DNA of 64,000 nucleotides, from NCBI RefSeq assembly GCF_005490785.1, contig NZ_CP027295.1, positions 2,790,001 to 2,854,000 on the forward strand, in the 5' to 3' direction. The translations under genes and the position numbers were made by a program. Source of the stretch: Brachybacterium sp. SGAir0954 (GTDB taxonomy: Bacteria > Actinomycetota > Actinomycetes > Actinomycetales > Dermabacteraceae). The notes beneath the pieces were generated by a model that saw only the letters and a list, made by a program, of their open reading frames with translations, searched no databases and was not told where the DNA came from. Below are positions 29,850-41,239 of the stretch, piece by piece. Every line of letters begins with the position of its first letter. Within the stretch, counting starts at the first letter, position 1.

Positions 29850-29855
29850 TAGCAT
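29850..29855 (+). promoter_or_regulatory. -10 box TAGCAT of YciO-like gene (leaderless)
   Basis: TAGCAT with 5 bases to the ATG at 29861. Confidence 0.6.
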
Positions 29856-29860
29856 CGAGC

Positions 29861-30487
29861 ATGGCTCCCTCGGCTCGCTACCTCGACATCCATCCCGTGG
29901 ACCCGCAGGCGCGGAACATCGACCAGGCCGTGCGCGTGCTGCGCGACGGCGGTCTCATCGCCTATCCCACGGACTCCTGCTACGCGCTGGGCTGCACGCT
30001 CGACTCCCCGGAGGGGCTCGAGCGGATCCGCCGCATCCGCCAGGTGGGCAAGGACCACCACTTCACGCTCGTGTGCGCGGACTTCGCGCAGCTGGGGCAG
30101 TTCGTCATCGTCTCGAACCCCGTGTTCCGCCTGGTGAAGAACGCGACGCCGGGCCCGTACACCTTCATCCTGCCGGCCACCAAGGAGGTGCCGCGGCGGA
30201 TGTCCCACCCCAAGAAGCACACGGTGGGCGTGCGCATCCCCGATCACCGTGTGGCCCATGCGCTCGTCGAGGCGCTCGGCGAGCCGATCGTCTCCTCGAC
30301 GCTGCTGCTGCCGGGCCAGGAGGACCCGCCGGCGGAGGGCTGGGTGGTGCAGGACCTGCTGGACAACCGGGTGGACGTCATCATCGACTCGGGTGAGGTG
30401 GGCATCGAGCCGACGACCGTCGTGGACCTCTCCTCCGGGGAGCTCGTGATCGCCCGGGAGGGCGCGGGGGACGTCAGCCGGTTCTGA
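29861..30487 (+). CDS. Sua5/YciO/YrdC family protein (threonylcarbamoyl-AMP synthase-like)
   Basis: 208 residues with the YrdC fold: AYPTDSCYALGC near the N-terminus, the basic region IRQVGKDHHFTLVC, NPVFRLVKNATPGPYTFILP and KKHTVGVRIPDH, then EPIVSSTLL. These features fit the YciO branch more than TsaC/Sua5: the KR lysine/arginine arrangement differs and the protein is short. It may make threonylcarbamoyl-AMP for tRNA t6A, or be a YciO paralog with a poorly defined role. Its last 14 bases overlap the convergent MFS gene. Confidence 0.88.
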   Translation: MAPSARYLDIHPVDPQARNIDQAVRVLRDGGLIAYPTDSCYALGCTLDSPEGLERIRRIRQVGKDHHFTLVCADFAQLGQFVIVSNPVFRLVKNATPGPYTFILPATKEVPRRMSHPKKHTVGVRIPDHRVAHALVEALGEPIVSSTLLLPGQEDPPAEGWVVQDLLDNRVDVIIDSGEVGIEPTTVVDLSSGELVIAREGAGDVSRF

Positions 30488-31838
30488 CGCTCCCCTCCTC
30501 CACGCCGCGGTCCCGCCCCGCGAGGGCGCCGGAGACCACGAGGATCCCCAGCGCGTAGAGCGGCACGAGCCACAGGGCGTGACGCAGGGTCAGGGCGTCG
30601 GCGAGCGCGCCGATGATCGGCGGGGAGACGAAGAACCCGAGCCGGGCGAGCCAGCCGGCCACGGTCATGCCCACTCCGTGGGGGACGCCGGGGACCTCGT
30701 CCGCCGCGCGGTACACGGCGGGGAACAGCGTCGCGACGCCCCAGCCGGCGAGGGCGAAGCCGATCACGGCGGTCACGGGGCTCGGCACGAGCAGCGCGAA
30801 GGACATGCCGGCGGCGGAGACGAGCGCGCCGATCCGGGCGGTGGTCCGGTCGCCCAGGCGGTCCACGACCGCGTCCCCGGTGAAGCGTCCGACGGTCTGC
30901 GCCCCCTGCAGGGCCACGAAGGCCATGCCCGCGACGAAGGGGCCGACGGCGTAGGTCGACGTCATGAACAGGGCGCCCCAGGTGTTGCCGGCGTCCTCGG
31001 TGGAGCCGGCGAAGACGAGCAGCATGCCGAGGGCGAGCACGAGCCCGAGCGCGCGCGGCGCCATGCCCGCGATCCGCAGGCCGGAGGGGGCCGGGTCCGC
31101 GGGGACCTCGGCGGCGGAGGCGGCCGACGGCGCCGCCTGGGCGGTGGCCCCGCCGGAGGCGGCCGACGGCGCCGCCTGGGCGGTGGCCCCGCCGGGGGCG
31201 GCCTGCTCCCTCTCGAGGGTGTCGTGCCCGGGGAGCATGCCGCGCAGGGCGAGCAGCGCCAGCGCGCCAAAGACCACGAGGCCGAGCACGCCCTGTCCCC
31301 AGGTGGGCAGGGCGATCTGGGCTGCGAGGGAGCCGAGGAGGCCGCCGGTGACCGCGCCGAGCGACCACCAGCCGTGGTAGCTGTTCATGATCGAGCGGCG
31401 GTAGCGGCGCTCGACGCGCATGCCGTGGGAGTTCATGGCGACGTCGGTGACGGCGTCGGCCGCCGCGGCGAGGAACAGCGAGACGGCGAGCCACAGCCAG
31501 GATCCGGAGACGTACACGGCGAGGTGCACGGTCGAGGCGACCACCTGGGCGGCGACGCTCACGCGCGCGGAGCCGAACCGGGTCATCAGGGCGGCGACGG
31601 TGAGGCCCGCGGTGAGCCCTCCGAGGGGGCCGAGCCCGACGGCGAGCCCGAAGGCGGCGTTGCTGAGCCCGATGTGCTCGACCAGCTCGGGGTAGCGGGG
31701 CAGGATCGCGCAGAACGAGGCGCCGTTGAGGAAGAAGAGCAGCGAGACCGCCCAGCGGGCGCGGCGGGCGTCCGCGGCGACGCCGGGCGAGGGCGTGGCG
31801 GGCCGGGCATCGCCGGGCTGCGGGGAGTGAGCGTTCAC
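30474..31838 (-). CDS. MFS transporter
   Basis: 454 residues with 12 membrane helices in two groups of six joined by an Ala-rich cytoplasmic loop that contains a perfect 39-bp tandem duplication (GGATAQAAPSAAS twice). N-terminal helices read VSLLFFLNGASFCAILPRYPELV; the second half has FVALQGAQTVGRFTGDAVVDRLG, an MFS loop motif. It resembles the FucP/YbjJ-like group of MFS permeases, but no substrate can be given. Start GTG 31838 is chosen from coding potential; a weak CACAAT hexamer lies 8 bases upstream. Confidence 0.85.
   Translation of the reverse strand: MNAHSPQPGDARPATPSPGVAADARRARWAVSLLFFLNGASFCAILPRYPELVEHIGLSNAAFGLAVGLGPLGGLTAGLTVAALMTRFGSARVSVAAQVVASTVHLAVYVSGSWLWLAVSLFLAAAADAVTDVAMNSHGMRVERRYRRSIMNSYHGWWSLGAVTGGLLGSLAAQIALPTWGQGVLGLVVFGALALLALRGMLPGHDTLEREQAAPGGATAQAAPSAASGGATAQAAPSAASAAEVPADPAPSGLRIAGMAPRALGLVLALGMLLVFAGSTEDAGNTWGALFMTSTYAVGPFVAGMAFVALQGAQTVGRFTGDAVVDRLGDRTTARIGALVSAAGMSFALLVPSPVTAVIGFALAGWGVATLFPAVYRAADEVPGVPHGVGMTVAGWLARLGFFVSPPIIGALADALTLRHALWLVPLYALGILVVSGALAGRDRGVEEGSVRTG
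31116..31193. repeat. Perfect 39-bp tandem duplication inside MFS gene
   Basis: Two identical copies (31116-31154, 31155-31193) in the central loop of the transporter. The unit is 13 codons, so copy-number change keeps the frame. Confidence 0.95.
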
Positions 31839-31907
31839 GGGGCACCATTGTGCTGCCCTCGTGCCCCGGGCGACAGCGCGCCGCGCCGCCCGGGCGCCGC
31901 GCGACCG

Positions 31908-31913
31908 TACGCT
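31908..31913 (+). promoter_or_regulatory. -10 box TACGCT of deoD (leaderless)
   Basis: TACGCT with 6 bases to the ATG at 31920. Confidence 0.6.
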
Positions 31914-31919
31914 GGCGGC

Positions 31920-32642
31920 ATGTCGACCCATATCGGAGCCGCTCCGGACCAGATCGCCCCTGCCGTGCTCATGCCCGGCGACCCCTACCGCGCGCGGTGG
32001 ATCGCCGAGACCTTCCTCGAGGACCCCGTCCAGTACAACGACGTGCGCGGCATGCTCGGGTACACCGGCACCTACGCGGGGGTCCGCGTCTCCGCGCAGG
32101 GCTCCGGCATGGGCCAGCCCTCGCTCGCCATCTACGCCCACGAGCTGTTCAGCGATTACGACGTCGAGACCATCATCCGGGTGGGCACCTGCGGCGGTCT
32201 CTCGGAGCGGGTCGGCGTGCGGGACGTGGTGCTCGGCGTCGCGGCCTCCACGGATTCCGCCATGAACCGGGCCCGGTTCGGGGACGTCACCTTCGCCCCG
32301 GCCGCGGACTTCGAGCTGGCGCGGATCGCGGCCTCCGTCGGCGAGGAGCGGCTGCTGCCGGTCGTCGCGGGCGGGCTGTTCTCCGCGGACCAGTTCTACT
32401 CCCCCGCCCCCGAGGTCACGAGCACGCTCGCCGGCTACGGCGTGCTCGGCATCGAGATGGAGGCGGCGGCCCTGTACACGCTCGCGGCGCAGTTCGGTCG
32501 GCGGGCGCTGGCCCTGTGCACGGTCTCCGACCACCTCGTCACGGGCGAGGAGACGAGCGCCCAGGAGCGCCAGGAGACCTTCGAGGACATGGTCGTGATG
32601 GCGCTCGAGACGATCGTCCGGATGGACGGGCGATCCTCATGA
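31920..32642 (+). CDS. deoD: Purine-nucleoside phosphorylase, DeoD type
   Basis: 240-residue hexameric-type PNP. Signatures: MPGDPYRARWIAE at the phosphate/ribose site, GMGQPSLAIYAHELF, RVGTCGG, GIEMEAAALY with the ribose-binding Glu and the catalytic Asp in CTVSDHLVTGEE. It phosphorolyses purine (deoxy)ribonucleosides to base and ribose-1-phosphate in salvage. Stand-alone gene, divergent from the MFS transporter (about 80 bases between starts), which raises the untested idea that the transporter moves nucleosides. Confidence 0.95.
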   Translation: MSTHIGAAPDQIAPAVLMPGDPYRARWIAETFLEDPVQYNDVRGMLGYTGTYAGVRVSAQGSGMGQPSLAIYAHELFSDYDVETIIRVGTCGGLSERVGVRDVVLGVAASTDSAMNRARFGDVTFAPAADFELARIAASVGEERLLPVVAGGLFSADQFYSPAPEVTSTLAGYGVLGIEMEAAALYTLAAQFGRRALALCTVSDHLVTGEETSAQERQETFEDMVVMALETIVRMDGRSS

Positions 32643-32663
32643 CCCGATGATCCCGGGACGCGG

Positions 32664-32695
32664 ACGGGCCCGGCACCTCGCGGTGCCGGGCCCGT
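32664..32695. terminator. Terminator after deoD
   Basis: 14-bp perfect stem with TCGC loop between deoD and the convergent small membrane protein gene. Confidence 0.85.
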
Positions 32696-32716
32696 GTCGT
32701 CGCGGGGCGTTCCTCG

Positions 32717-32959
32717 TCAGACGAGGAAGCGCGGGACCGTGTCGAAGGTGAGGTACAGCGAGAGCAGCACCATCGCGAGACCCACGATGAAGGTCACAGG
32801 GGTGAACAGGCTCAGCACGTACAGCCCGCCCGCGAAGAGGACGAACAGCAGCGCGAACAGCACGATCGACAGGACGGTGCTGTTGCCCTCCGACGTGGTG
32901 GCCGGTTCGACGGTCTCGACGTGATCGCCCTTGGCGACGATGGCCTGCTCAGTGCTCAT
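32717..32959 (-). CDS. Small two-helix membrane protein, unknown function
   Basis: 80 residues: polar N-terminus (MSTEQAIVAKGDHVETVEPA), then two adjacent hydrophobic helices (about 29-51 and 53-75) with a short turn and a basic end. I do not recognise the family. ATG 32959 has a GGAGGAAG site 8 bases upstream. A TAGGAT -10 box overlaps the stop codon of the GATase gene (33034-33039), suggesting its own promoter with a ~65-base leader. Confidence 0.7.
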   Translation of the reverse strand: MSTEQAIVAKGDHVETVEPATTSEGNSTVLSIVLFALLFVLFAGGLYVLSLFTPVTFIVGLAMVLLSLYLTFDTVPRFLV

Positions 32960-32993
32960 GCTCTGCTTCCTCCGCTCCTCCCGGGCGCGCCTG

Positions 32994-33013
32994 CCGTCCC
33001 GGGTTCGGGACGG
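32994..33013 (-). terminator. 8-bp hairpin between GATase and small membrane protein genes
   Basis: CCGTCCCG-GGTT-CGGGACGG. It follows the GATase stop but lies inside the predicted leader of the next gene, so it may terminate one and/or structure the other. Confidence 0.4.
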
Positions 33014-33033
33014 GGCGCAGACGGTCGTGGCCC

Positions 33034-33039
33034 ATCCTA
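33034..33039 (-). promoter_or_regulatory. -10 box TAGGAT overlapping the GATase stop
   Basis: The TAG stop of the GATase gene forms the first half of TAGGAT, giving the downstream small gene its own start point. Confidence 0.45.
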
Positions 33040-33792
33040 GACCAGCGCCGACGGTGCCGCGGACCGGCCCGCCGTGCGCAACGCCGTGACGAGCGCCGCG
33101 AACAGGCCCTCCCCCGGTCCGTACCCGCTCTCGAGCTCGGGGTGCCACTGCACCGCGATGACGGGGCTGCCGGCGACGGCCTCGACGGCGAGCGGGAGGC
33201 CGCTCGCGTGGCGGGCCACGACACGCAGCGAGGAGGGCACCTCGCGCACGCCCTGATGGTGGAAGGCGGTGACCTCGGCGCGGGTGCCGACAGCGAGCGC
33301 GGTGTCGCTGTCCGCGTCGACCTCCGCGGTCACGGGCGTCGGGACGATGCCCGTGAGCGGATGCGCGGGGAGGTCCACGGGGAGATGACGGTGGAGGTCG
33401 CCGCCCTCGGCGACGACGACGAGCTGCAGGCCCCGGCAGACGCCGAGCACGGGCACCCCGGTGCGGCGCGCGGCACGGTACAGCGCGGTCTCGAAGGCGT
33501 CGCGCGCCGGGTCCGCCGCCATGTCGGTCTCCCGCGGGGCCTCGCCCAGGAGCGCGGGGTCCAGATCGGTGCCGCCGGTGAGGACGAGGCCGTCGAGGTC
33601 CTGGACCTCCTCGTCCGTCCACTCGTCCTGCGGGGCGATGATCACGGCACGGGCGCCGGCCTCGCGGATCGCGCGGACGTAGTGCGCGGTGAGGGTCACG
33701 GCCTCGTGCCCCTCCCACGCGCCGGACATCATGCGGCCGGTCCCTGCGGTCACGCCGATGAGCGGGCGACGGGTGGTGGGGCGCTGCGCCAT
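33037..33792 (-). CDS. Class I glutamine amidotransferase-like hydrolase (peptidase C26, PuuD-like)
   Basis: 251 residues with the GATase triad: nucleophile Cys in VLGVCRGLQLV, His and Glu in AVQWHPELE, and the PuuD-type FHHQGV segment. Family members hydrolyse gamma-glutamyl compounds such as gamma-glutamyl-GABA in polyamine use. No other puu genes are nearby, so the substrate is open. ATG 33792 has a GGAAAGGACC purine stretch upstream. Confidence 0.9.
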   Translation of the reverse strand: MAQRPTTRRPLIGVTAGTGRMMSGAWEGHEAVTLTAHYVRAIREAGARAVIIAPQDEWTDEEVQDLDGLVLTGGTDLDPALLGEAPRETDMAADPARDAFETALYRAARRTGVPVLGVCRGLQLVVVAEGGDLHRHLPVDLPAHPLTGIVPTPVTAEVDADSDTALAVGTRAEVTAFHHQGVREVPSSLRVVARHASGLPLAVEAVAGSPVIAVQWHPELESGYGPGEGLFAALVTALRTAGRSAAPSALV

Positions 33793-33920
33793 GAGTGGTC
33801 CTTTCCGCGGGCAGGGTGGCCGCCGTGCGGCGACAGGACCATGTCACCCCATCGCGCGCACCCGCGGCGACATCTGTGGCCGAATGTGACGGCGACCGGA
33901 TGCGACGGCGCGCTCCCGGT

Positions 33921-35072
33921 TCAGCGGACGGTGCGCTGGTGCACGTCCGCGTGCCGGGCGATCGCCGTCGCGTAGTGGCCGCGGAGCTGCTCGGCGAGGA
34001 CCGGCCAGGTGCGCTTGCGCACCGAGTCCAGCGCCGCCCGCCCGAACGCGAGCCGCTTCGCGTCGTCGAACAGGAGATCCGCGGCGTGGTCGCGGAGCTC
34101 GTCGAGCATGCCCGGCGTGTACAGCCAGCCGGTCCGGCTCGGCGTCACGAGATCGACCGGTCCCCCGCGGCGCGGGGCGATGACCGGCAGCCCCGACGCC
34201 ATGGCCTCCTGGATGGTCTGCCCGAAGGTCTCGAGCTCGCCGGGGTGGATGAAGAGGTCCGCGCTCGCGAGGTGCGCGGCGAGGTCCGTGCCGGAGCGGA
34301 ACCCCGCGAAGCGCGCCCGCGGCATGGCCCGGCGCAGCGCGTCCCGCTCGGGCCCGTCGCCCACCACGAGCAGCCGCACCCCCGGCATGTCATGGATGAC
34401 CTGGAGATCCGCGACCTGCTTCTCCGGAGCGAGGCGGCCCACGTAGACCACGAGCTTCTCGTCGGCCTCCGCGTAGCGGGCCCGCAGCCGGGCGCTGCGC
34501 AGCGACGGGGAGAAGAGGGAGGTGTCCACGCCGCGGCGCCACAGCGCGAGCCGCTCCACCCCGTGGGCCGCGAGCTGGTCACGGGTCGCGGTGGAGGGCG
34601 CGAGGTTCACGGTCGCACGGTTGTGGACGTCCTTGAGCAGCTGCCAGGACGCGGCCTCGAGGAACGGCATCCCGTACTTGGCGGTGTAGCCGGGGATGTC
34701 GGTCTGGTAGACGGCGACGGTGGGGACGCCGGCCTTCTGCGCGGCGACGACCGCACGACCCCCGAGGATCGTGGGCGAGGCGAGGTGGATGACGTCCGGG
34801 GCGAAATCGGCGATCCGGCGGCGCAGACCGGTCGCGCTCGCCGCCGCGATCCGCACGTCGGTGTAGCCGGCCAGCGGCACCGAGGCCACTCGGTGCACGC
34901 GGACCCGACGGCCACCCGAGGTGCGCCAGAAGCGGTCGGCGTGCGGCCACTGGGGGGCGATGATCTCGAGGTCGTCACCCTGGCCCGCGAAGTGGTCCAC
35001 GACGCGGAGCACGGAGTTGGTGACGCCGTTCATGTGCGGAAGGAACGATTCGGTGATGACGAGGATCCTCAC
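33921..35072 (-). CDS. GT4 glycosyltransferase (MgtA/PimB-like mannosyltransferase)
   Basis: 383 residues, GT-B fold. The N-terminal VRILVITESFLPHMNGVTNSV is typical of actinobacterial GDP-mannose-dependent enzymes (MgtA, PimB'). The C-terminal nucleotide-sugar half has VVYVGRLAPEKQV, LLVVGDGPERDAL and the GT4 E-x7-E motif in ELETFGQTIQEAMASGLPVI. It probably adds a hexose to a lipid acceptor in glycolipid or lipoglycan synthesis; donor and acceptor are inferred from family. GTG 35072 is chosen because it gives the canonical N-terminus; GAGCAT lies 7 bases upstream. Confidence 0.88.
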   Translation of the reverse strand: MRILVITESFLPHMNGVTNSVLRVVDHFAGQGDDLEIIAPQWPHADRFWRTSGGRRVRVHRVASVPLAGYTDVRIAAASATGLRRRIADFAPDVIHLASPTILGGRAVVAAQKAGVPTVAVYQTDIPGYTAKYGMPFLEAASWQLLKDVHNRATVNLAPSTATRDQLAAHGVERLALWRRGVDTSLFSPSLRSARLRARYAEADEKLVVYVGRLAPEKQVADLQVIHDMPGVRLLVVGDGPERDALRRAMPRARFAGFRSGTDLAAHLASADLFIHPGELETFGQTIQEAMASGLPVIAPRRGGPVDLVTPSRTGWLYTPGMLDELRDHAADLLFDDAKRLAFGRAALDSVRKRTWPVLAEQLRGHYATAIARHADVHQRTVR

Positions 35073-35126
35073 ACCGGCGATGCTCCGCCCCCGCCGTTTC
35101 CACGGCCCCACCGACGTGTGACACAT

Positions 35127-35168
35127 CGGGGACGCCCGGGTGAACTCTTCGCTCCCCCGGGCGCCCCG
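35127..35168 (-). terminator. Terminator after MetE-like gene
   Basis: 13-bp GC-rich stem with one bulged base and a 15-base loop just downstream of the stop at 35173. Confidence 0.65.
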
Positions 35169-35172
35169 GCAC

Positions 35173-36384
35173 TCAGAGGCGGGAGGAGGCGATCCGGGCG
35201 CCCGCGACGAGCGACTCGAGCTTCGCCCACGCGATGTCGGGGTGGATGCGCCCGCCCAGACCGCAGTCCGTCGAGGCAATCACGCGCTCGGGGCCGACGA
35301 TCCGCGCGAAGCGCTCGATGCGCTGGGCGACGAGCTCGGGGTGCTCGACGACGTTGGTGGCGTGGGAGACGACACCGGGCACGATGACCTTGCCCTCGGG
35401 CAGCTCGACGTCCTGCCACACGGTCCACTCGTGCTCATGGCGCACGTTGCCGGCCTCGAAGGAGTAGTACTTCGCGTCGATCTCGAGCAGGAGACCCACG
35501 ATGTGGCGCAGCTCGATGTCCGTCGTGTGGGGGCCGTGCCACGAGCCCCAGCACAGGTGGAACCGGGTCTGCTCGGTGGGCACGTTCGCGAGCGCGCGGT
35601 TCACGGCCTCGACGCGCTTGCGGGTGAAGGCGACGTAGTCCTCGACGCTCGGCTCGGGGTTGATCTGGTCCCAGTTCTCCGCGATCGAGGGGTCGTCGAC
35701 CTGCACGATGAGGCCGGCCGCGGCGATCGCCTCGTACTCGGGAGCCATGACCTCGACCCAGGCGTCGAGGAAGGCGTCGACGGTCCCGTAGTGGGCGTCG
35801 ACGATGCGGCTGCCGGAGCCCGGGGAGAGAGAGGGCAGGAAGCCGGTCGCGTAGCCCGAGGCGTCGAGCGCGGCGCGGAGGTTCGCGGTGTCCTGGGCGA
35901 CGAGCTCCCGGCCCGCTGCCGAGTAGGAGACGGGGCCGGTCGCGGCCGGGAACGTCGTCTGCGCGCCGACGGTGATCCCGGAGGTCGGGTCCTGGTACGC
36001 GCGCTGGAAGATCGTCCAGTCGCGGCGGTCCGGGAAGACCGTCAGGCGCACGTCACCGGGGGACGAGCGCACCGGCTCCGAGGAGAAGTGGTCCTCCCCC
36101 GTGAGCTCGAGGCCGTCGACGCGGTCGAAGATGTAGGACCACCAGGCGCCGTAGTTGACGGCGGAGGTCATGAGGTGCCCGTACTCGCCGTCGTTCGGGA
36201 TCGAGATGCCGATCTCGCGCTGCTTCGCGACGACGTCCGCCACGGCCTGGCGCAACACACCGCGGAACTCGTCCGTGGGCTGCGGGGTCAGGCCGTCCTC
36301 GCCCACCTGGCGGGCGGAGTTGGCGGCGATGAGCTCGGGGCTGCGGGGCAGGGAGCCGGCGTGCGTGGTGAGGATCTCGGTCAT
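35173..36384 (-). CDS. Cobalamin-independent methionine synthase II-type protein (MetE C-domain-like)
   Basis: 403 residues corresponding to the catalytic barrel of MetE only. N-terminal TTHAGSLPRSPEL and DGEYGHLMTS are family hallmarks; candidate zinc-ligand residues are in HLCWGSWHGPH and in STDCGLGGRIHPDIA. Such stand-alone proteins transfer methyl or alkyl groups between thiols, and some actinobacterial members are alternative methionine synthases or epoxide:thiol transferases. No folate-binding N-terminal half and no metF nearby. Leaderless ATG behind TAGCCT. Confidence 0.9.
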   Translation of the reverse strand: MTEILTTHAGSLPRSPELIAANSARQVGEDGLTPQPTDEFRGVLRQAVADVVAKQREIGISIPNDGEYGHLMTSAVNYGAWWSYIFDRVDGLELTGEDHFSSEPVRSSPGDVRLTVFPDRRDWTIFQRAYQDPTSGITVGAQTTFPAATGPVSYSAAGRELVAQDTANLRAALDASGYATGFLPSLSPGSGSRIVDAHYGTVDAFLDAWVEVMAPEYEAIAAAGLIVQVDDPSIAENWDQINPEPSVEDYVAFTRKRVEAVNRALANVPTEQTRFHLCWGSWHGPHTTDIELRHIVGLLLEIDAKYYSFEAGNVRHEHEWTVWQDVELPEGKVIVPGVVSHATNVVEHPELVAQRIERFARIVGPERVIASTDCGLGGRIHPDIAWAKLESLVAGARIASSRL

Positions 36385-36390
36385 ACGTGC

Positions 36391-36396
36391 AGGCTA
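36391..36396 (-). promoter_or_regulatory. -10 box TAGCCT of MetE-like gene (leaderless)
   Basis: TAGCCT with 6 bases to the ATG at 36384. Confidence 0.6.
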
Positions 36397-36443
36397 GCGG
36401 CCTGATCGTCCATTCGTCATCTGCGCGTCACGACCGTTCACAT

Positions 36444-36484
36444 GCCGCCGGCCCGTCGGAGCGGTGCTCCGACGGGCCGGCGGC
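36444..36484 (-). terminator. Terminator after gcvP
   Basis: Perfect 19-bp stem, loop GGT, downstream of the gcvP stop and before the promoter of the MetE-like gene. Confidence 0.85.
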
Positions 36485-36500
36485 GGGTGGGGCGCCCTGC

Positions 36501-39437
<2,937 letters not shown>

Positions 39438-39512
39438 CGAGCTGGGGCTCCCGGGGGGTGAGGGGCGGGCGGCGGTGCGCGGCGGGGGTGGGCCGCACGA
39501 GGGGCAGGACGT

Positions 39513-39548
39513 CCGACGGCCCCGCGGCGGGTGCCGCGGGGCCGTCGG
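39513..39548 (-). terminator. Hairpin between gcvH and gcvP
   Basis: 16-bp stem with a 4-base loop immediately downstream of gcvH, inside what should be the gcvT-gcvH-gcvP transcript. Likely a partial terminator or 3'-end stabiliser. Confidence 0.75.
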
Positions 39549-39554
39549 CTCCGC

Positions 39555-39926
39555 TCAGGACTGGGTGAGCTCGCGGTACTCGTCCGCGGAGAGCAGATCC
39601 TCCGGGAGCTCCTCGAAGCTCGCCTTGAGGAGCCATCCCTTCTCGAAGGGCGAGGAGTTCACGAGCTCGGGCGCGTCGACGACCTCCTGGTTCTGCTCGA
39701 GGACGGTGCCGTCGATCGGCGAGAACAGGTCCGAGACGGACTTCGTCGACTCGATCTCGCCCATCTCGGTGCCGGCGGTGAGCTCGTCGCCCACGGCGGG
39801 CAGGTCGACGTAGACGACGTCGCCCAGCTGGCCGGCGGCGAAGTCGGTGACGCCGATGACGGCGTGGCCGTCGGCGTCGATGCGGACCCACTCGTGGTCC
39901 TTGCTGTAGCGGATCTCGTCGGACAT
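39555..39926 (-). CDS. gcvH: Glycine cleavage system H protein
   Basis: 123 residues, lipoyl carrier of the glycine cleavage system. The lipoylated lysine is Lys62 in [11 protein letters not shown]-terminal [11 protein letters not shown] and the closing block [10 protein letters not shown] are canonical. It receives the aminomethyl group from GcvP and hands it to GcvT. ATG 39926 is preceded by an AGGAAGGACC purine stretch, 43 bases after the gcvT stop. Confidence 0.97.
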   Translation of the reverse strand: MSDEIRYSKDHEWVRIDADGHAVIGVTDFAAGQLGDVVYVDLPAVGDELTAGTEMGEIESTKSVSDLFSPIDGTVLEQNQEVVDAPELVNSSPFEKGWLLKASFEELPEDLLSADEYRELTQS

Positions 39927-39969
39927 GGGGTGGTCCTTCCTCGGGGTGCGGAGGTCGTGCCGGACGGCG

Positions 39970-41103
39970 TCAGGCGCGGGAGTAGAAGGGGAGCTCGACG
40001 ACGGCGACCGGGAGGTCCTTGCCGCGCACGTCGATCACGAGCGGTGTGCCGACGGCGGCGAGGTCGGGCCGCACGAGCGCGAGCGCGATCGGGTGGCCGA
40101 GAGTCGGCGAGAGCGCCCCGGAGGTGACGCGGCCGATCGCCTCGCCCTCCGGGGTCCGCACGGCGGCCTCGGCGCGGCCGGCGCGGCGGCCCTCGCCGGC
40201 GAGGCCGACGAGCACGGGGAGGACGGAGGGATCCGCGGCCTCGTAGGCGGCGCGGCCCACGAAGTCCTCCTTGGAGCGCAGCGCCACGACGGGGCCGAGG
40301 TTCGCCTGACGGGGGTCGAGGTCGAGGGAGAGCTCGTGCCCGTACAGCGGCATGCCCGCCTCGAGGCGGAGGGTGTCGCGGCAGGCGAGGCCGCACGGCG
40401 TGAGGCGGTCCCCGCCGGCGGCGGTGAGCTGATCCCACAGCTGCTCGGCGAGCTCGTTCGGCACGTAGAGCTCGAAGCCGTCCTCGCCGGTGTACCCGGT
40501 GCGTGCGACCAGCAGCTCCTCGCCGCGGTAGGTGCCCGCCAGCGCCCGGTAGTAGCGCAGGGCCGCGAGGTCCTCCGCCGTGAACCCCTCCGTGCCGCCG
40601 TCGGCCCCGAGCAGCGCCGCCACGAGGATCTCCTCGCTCGCAGGTCCCTGCACGGCGATCAGCGCGGTCTCGAGGGAGGCGTCGCGCACCTCGGCGTCGA
40701 AGCCGGCGGCGCGCTCCTGCAGCGCGGCGAGGTCCGCCGCGGCGTTCGAGGCGTTGGGGACGGTGAGGAAGTGGTCCTCGGCGAGGCGGTAGGTGATGAG
40801 GTCGTCGATGACGCCGCCGTCCTCGGCGAGCAGCAGCGAGTACTTGGCCCGGCCCACGCTCATCGAGGAGAGCTTCCCGGCGAGCGCGTGGTCGAGCAGC
40901 TCCCCCGCCTGCGGGCCGCGCACGTGGATCTCCCCCATGTGCGAGAGGTCGAAGAGCCCCGCGGAGGTGCGCACGGCGGCGTGCTCGGCGAGGTCGGAGC
41001 CGTAGCGGACGGGCATCCTCCAACCGGCGAAGTCGGTGAACGTCGCACCGAGGCGCTCGTGCACCTGCTCGAGGGGGGTGCTGCGGAGGTCCGACGCGGA
41101 CAT
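39970..41103 (-). CDS. gcvT: Aminomethyltransferase (glycine cleavage T protein)
   Basis: 377 residues. Transfers the methylene group from lipoyl-GcvH to tetrahydrofolate. Signatures: [27 protein letters not shown] with the catalytic-region aspartate, [15 protein letters not shown], and the C-terminal barrel with [20 protein letters not shown]. Start ATG 41103 has AAGGAG 5 bases upstream; a longer in-frame GTG overlaps the TAGGGT -10 box and is rejected. First gene of the gcvT-gcvH-gcvP group; I found no glycine riboswitch in the 136-base leader region. Confidence 0.97.
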   Translation of the reverse strand: MSASDLRSTPLEQVHERLGATFTDFAGWRMPVRYGSDLAEHAAVRTSAGLFDLSHMGEIHVRGPQAGELLDHALAGKLSSMSVGRAKYSLLLAEDGGVIDDLITYRLAEDHFLTVPNASNAAADLAALQERAAGFDAEVRDASLETALIAVQGPASEEILVAALLGADGGTEGFTAEDLAALRYYRALAGTYRGEELLVARTGYTGEDGFELYVPNELAEQLWDQLTAAGGDRLTPCGLACRDTLRLEAGMPLYGHELSLDLDPRQANLGPVVALRSKEDFVGRAAYEAADPSVLPVLVGLAGEGRRAGRAEAAVRTPEGEAIGRVTSGALSPTLGHPIALALVRPDLAAVGTPLVIDVRGKDLPVAVVELPFYSRA

Positions 41104-41227
41104 GGGTCTCCTTCGAGGTGCTGGCCCTGACGCGCCCGGCACGGCCGGACGCAGGGTCACCCTACCGCCAGCCCGCGGTGGTCACGGCGAGTTCGGCGGA
41201 GCCCGCCGCCAGGCCCCCGCCGCCCGG

Positions 41228-41233
41228 TACGGT
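41228..41233 (+). promoter_or_regulatory. -10 box TACGGT of GNAT gene (leaderless)
   Basis: TACGGT with 6 bases to the GTG at 41240. Confidence 0.6.
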
Positions 41234-41239
41234 GGGGGC

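Noticed and set aside
41104..41239. Glycine riboswitch upstream of gcvT
   Set aside because: The 136-base interval shows only GC-rich sequence and a TAGGGT -10; I could not find the conserved aptamer cores or a downstream terminator.
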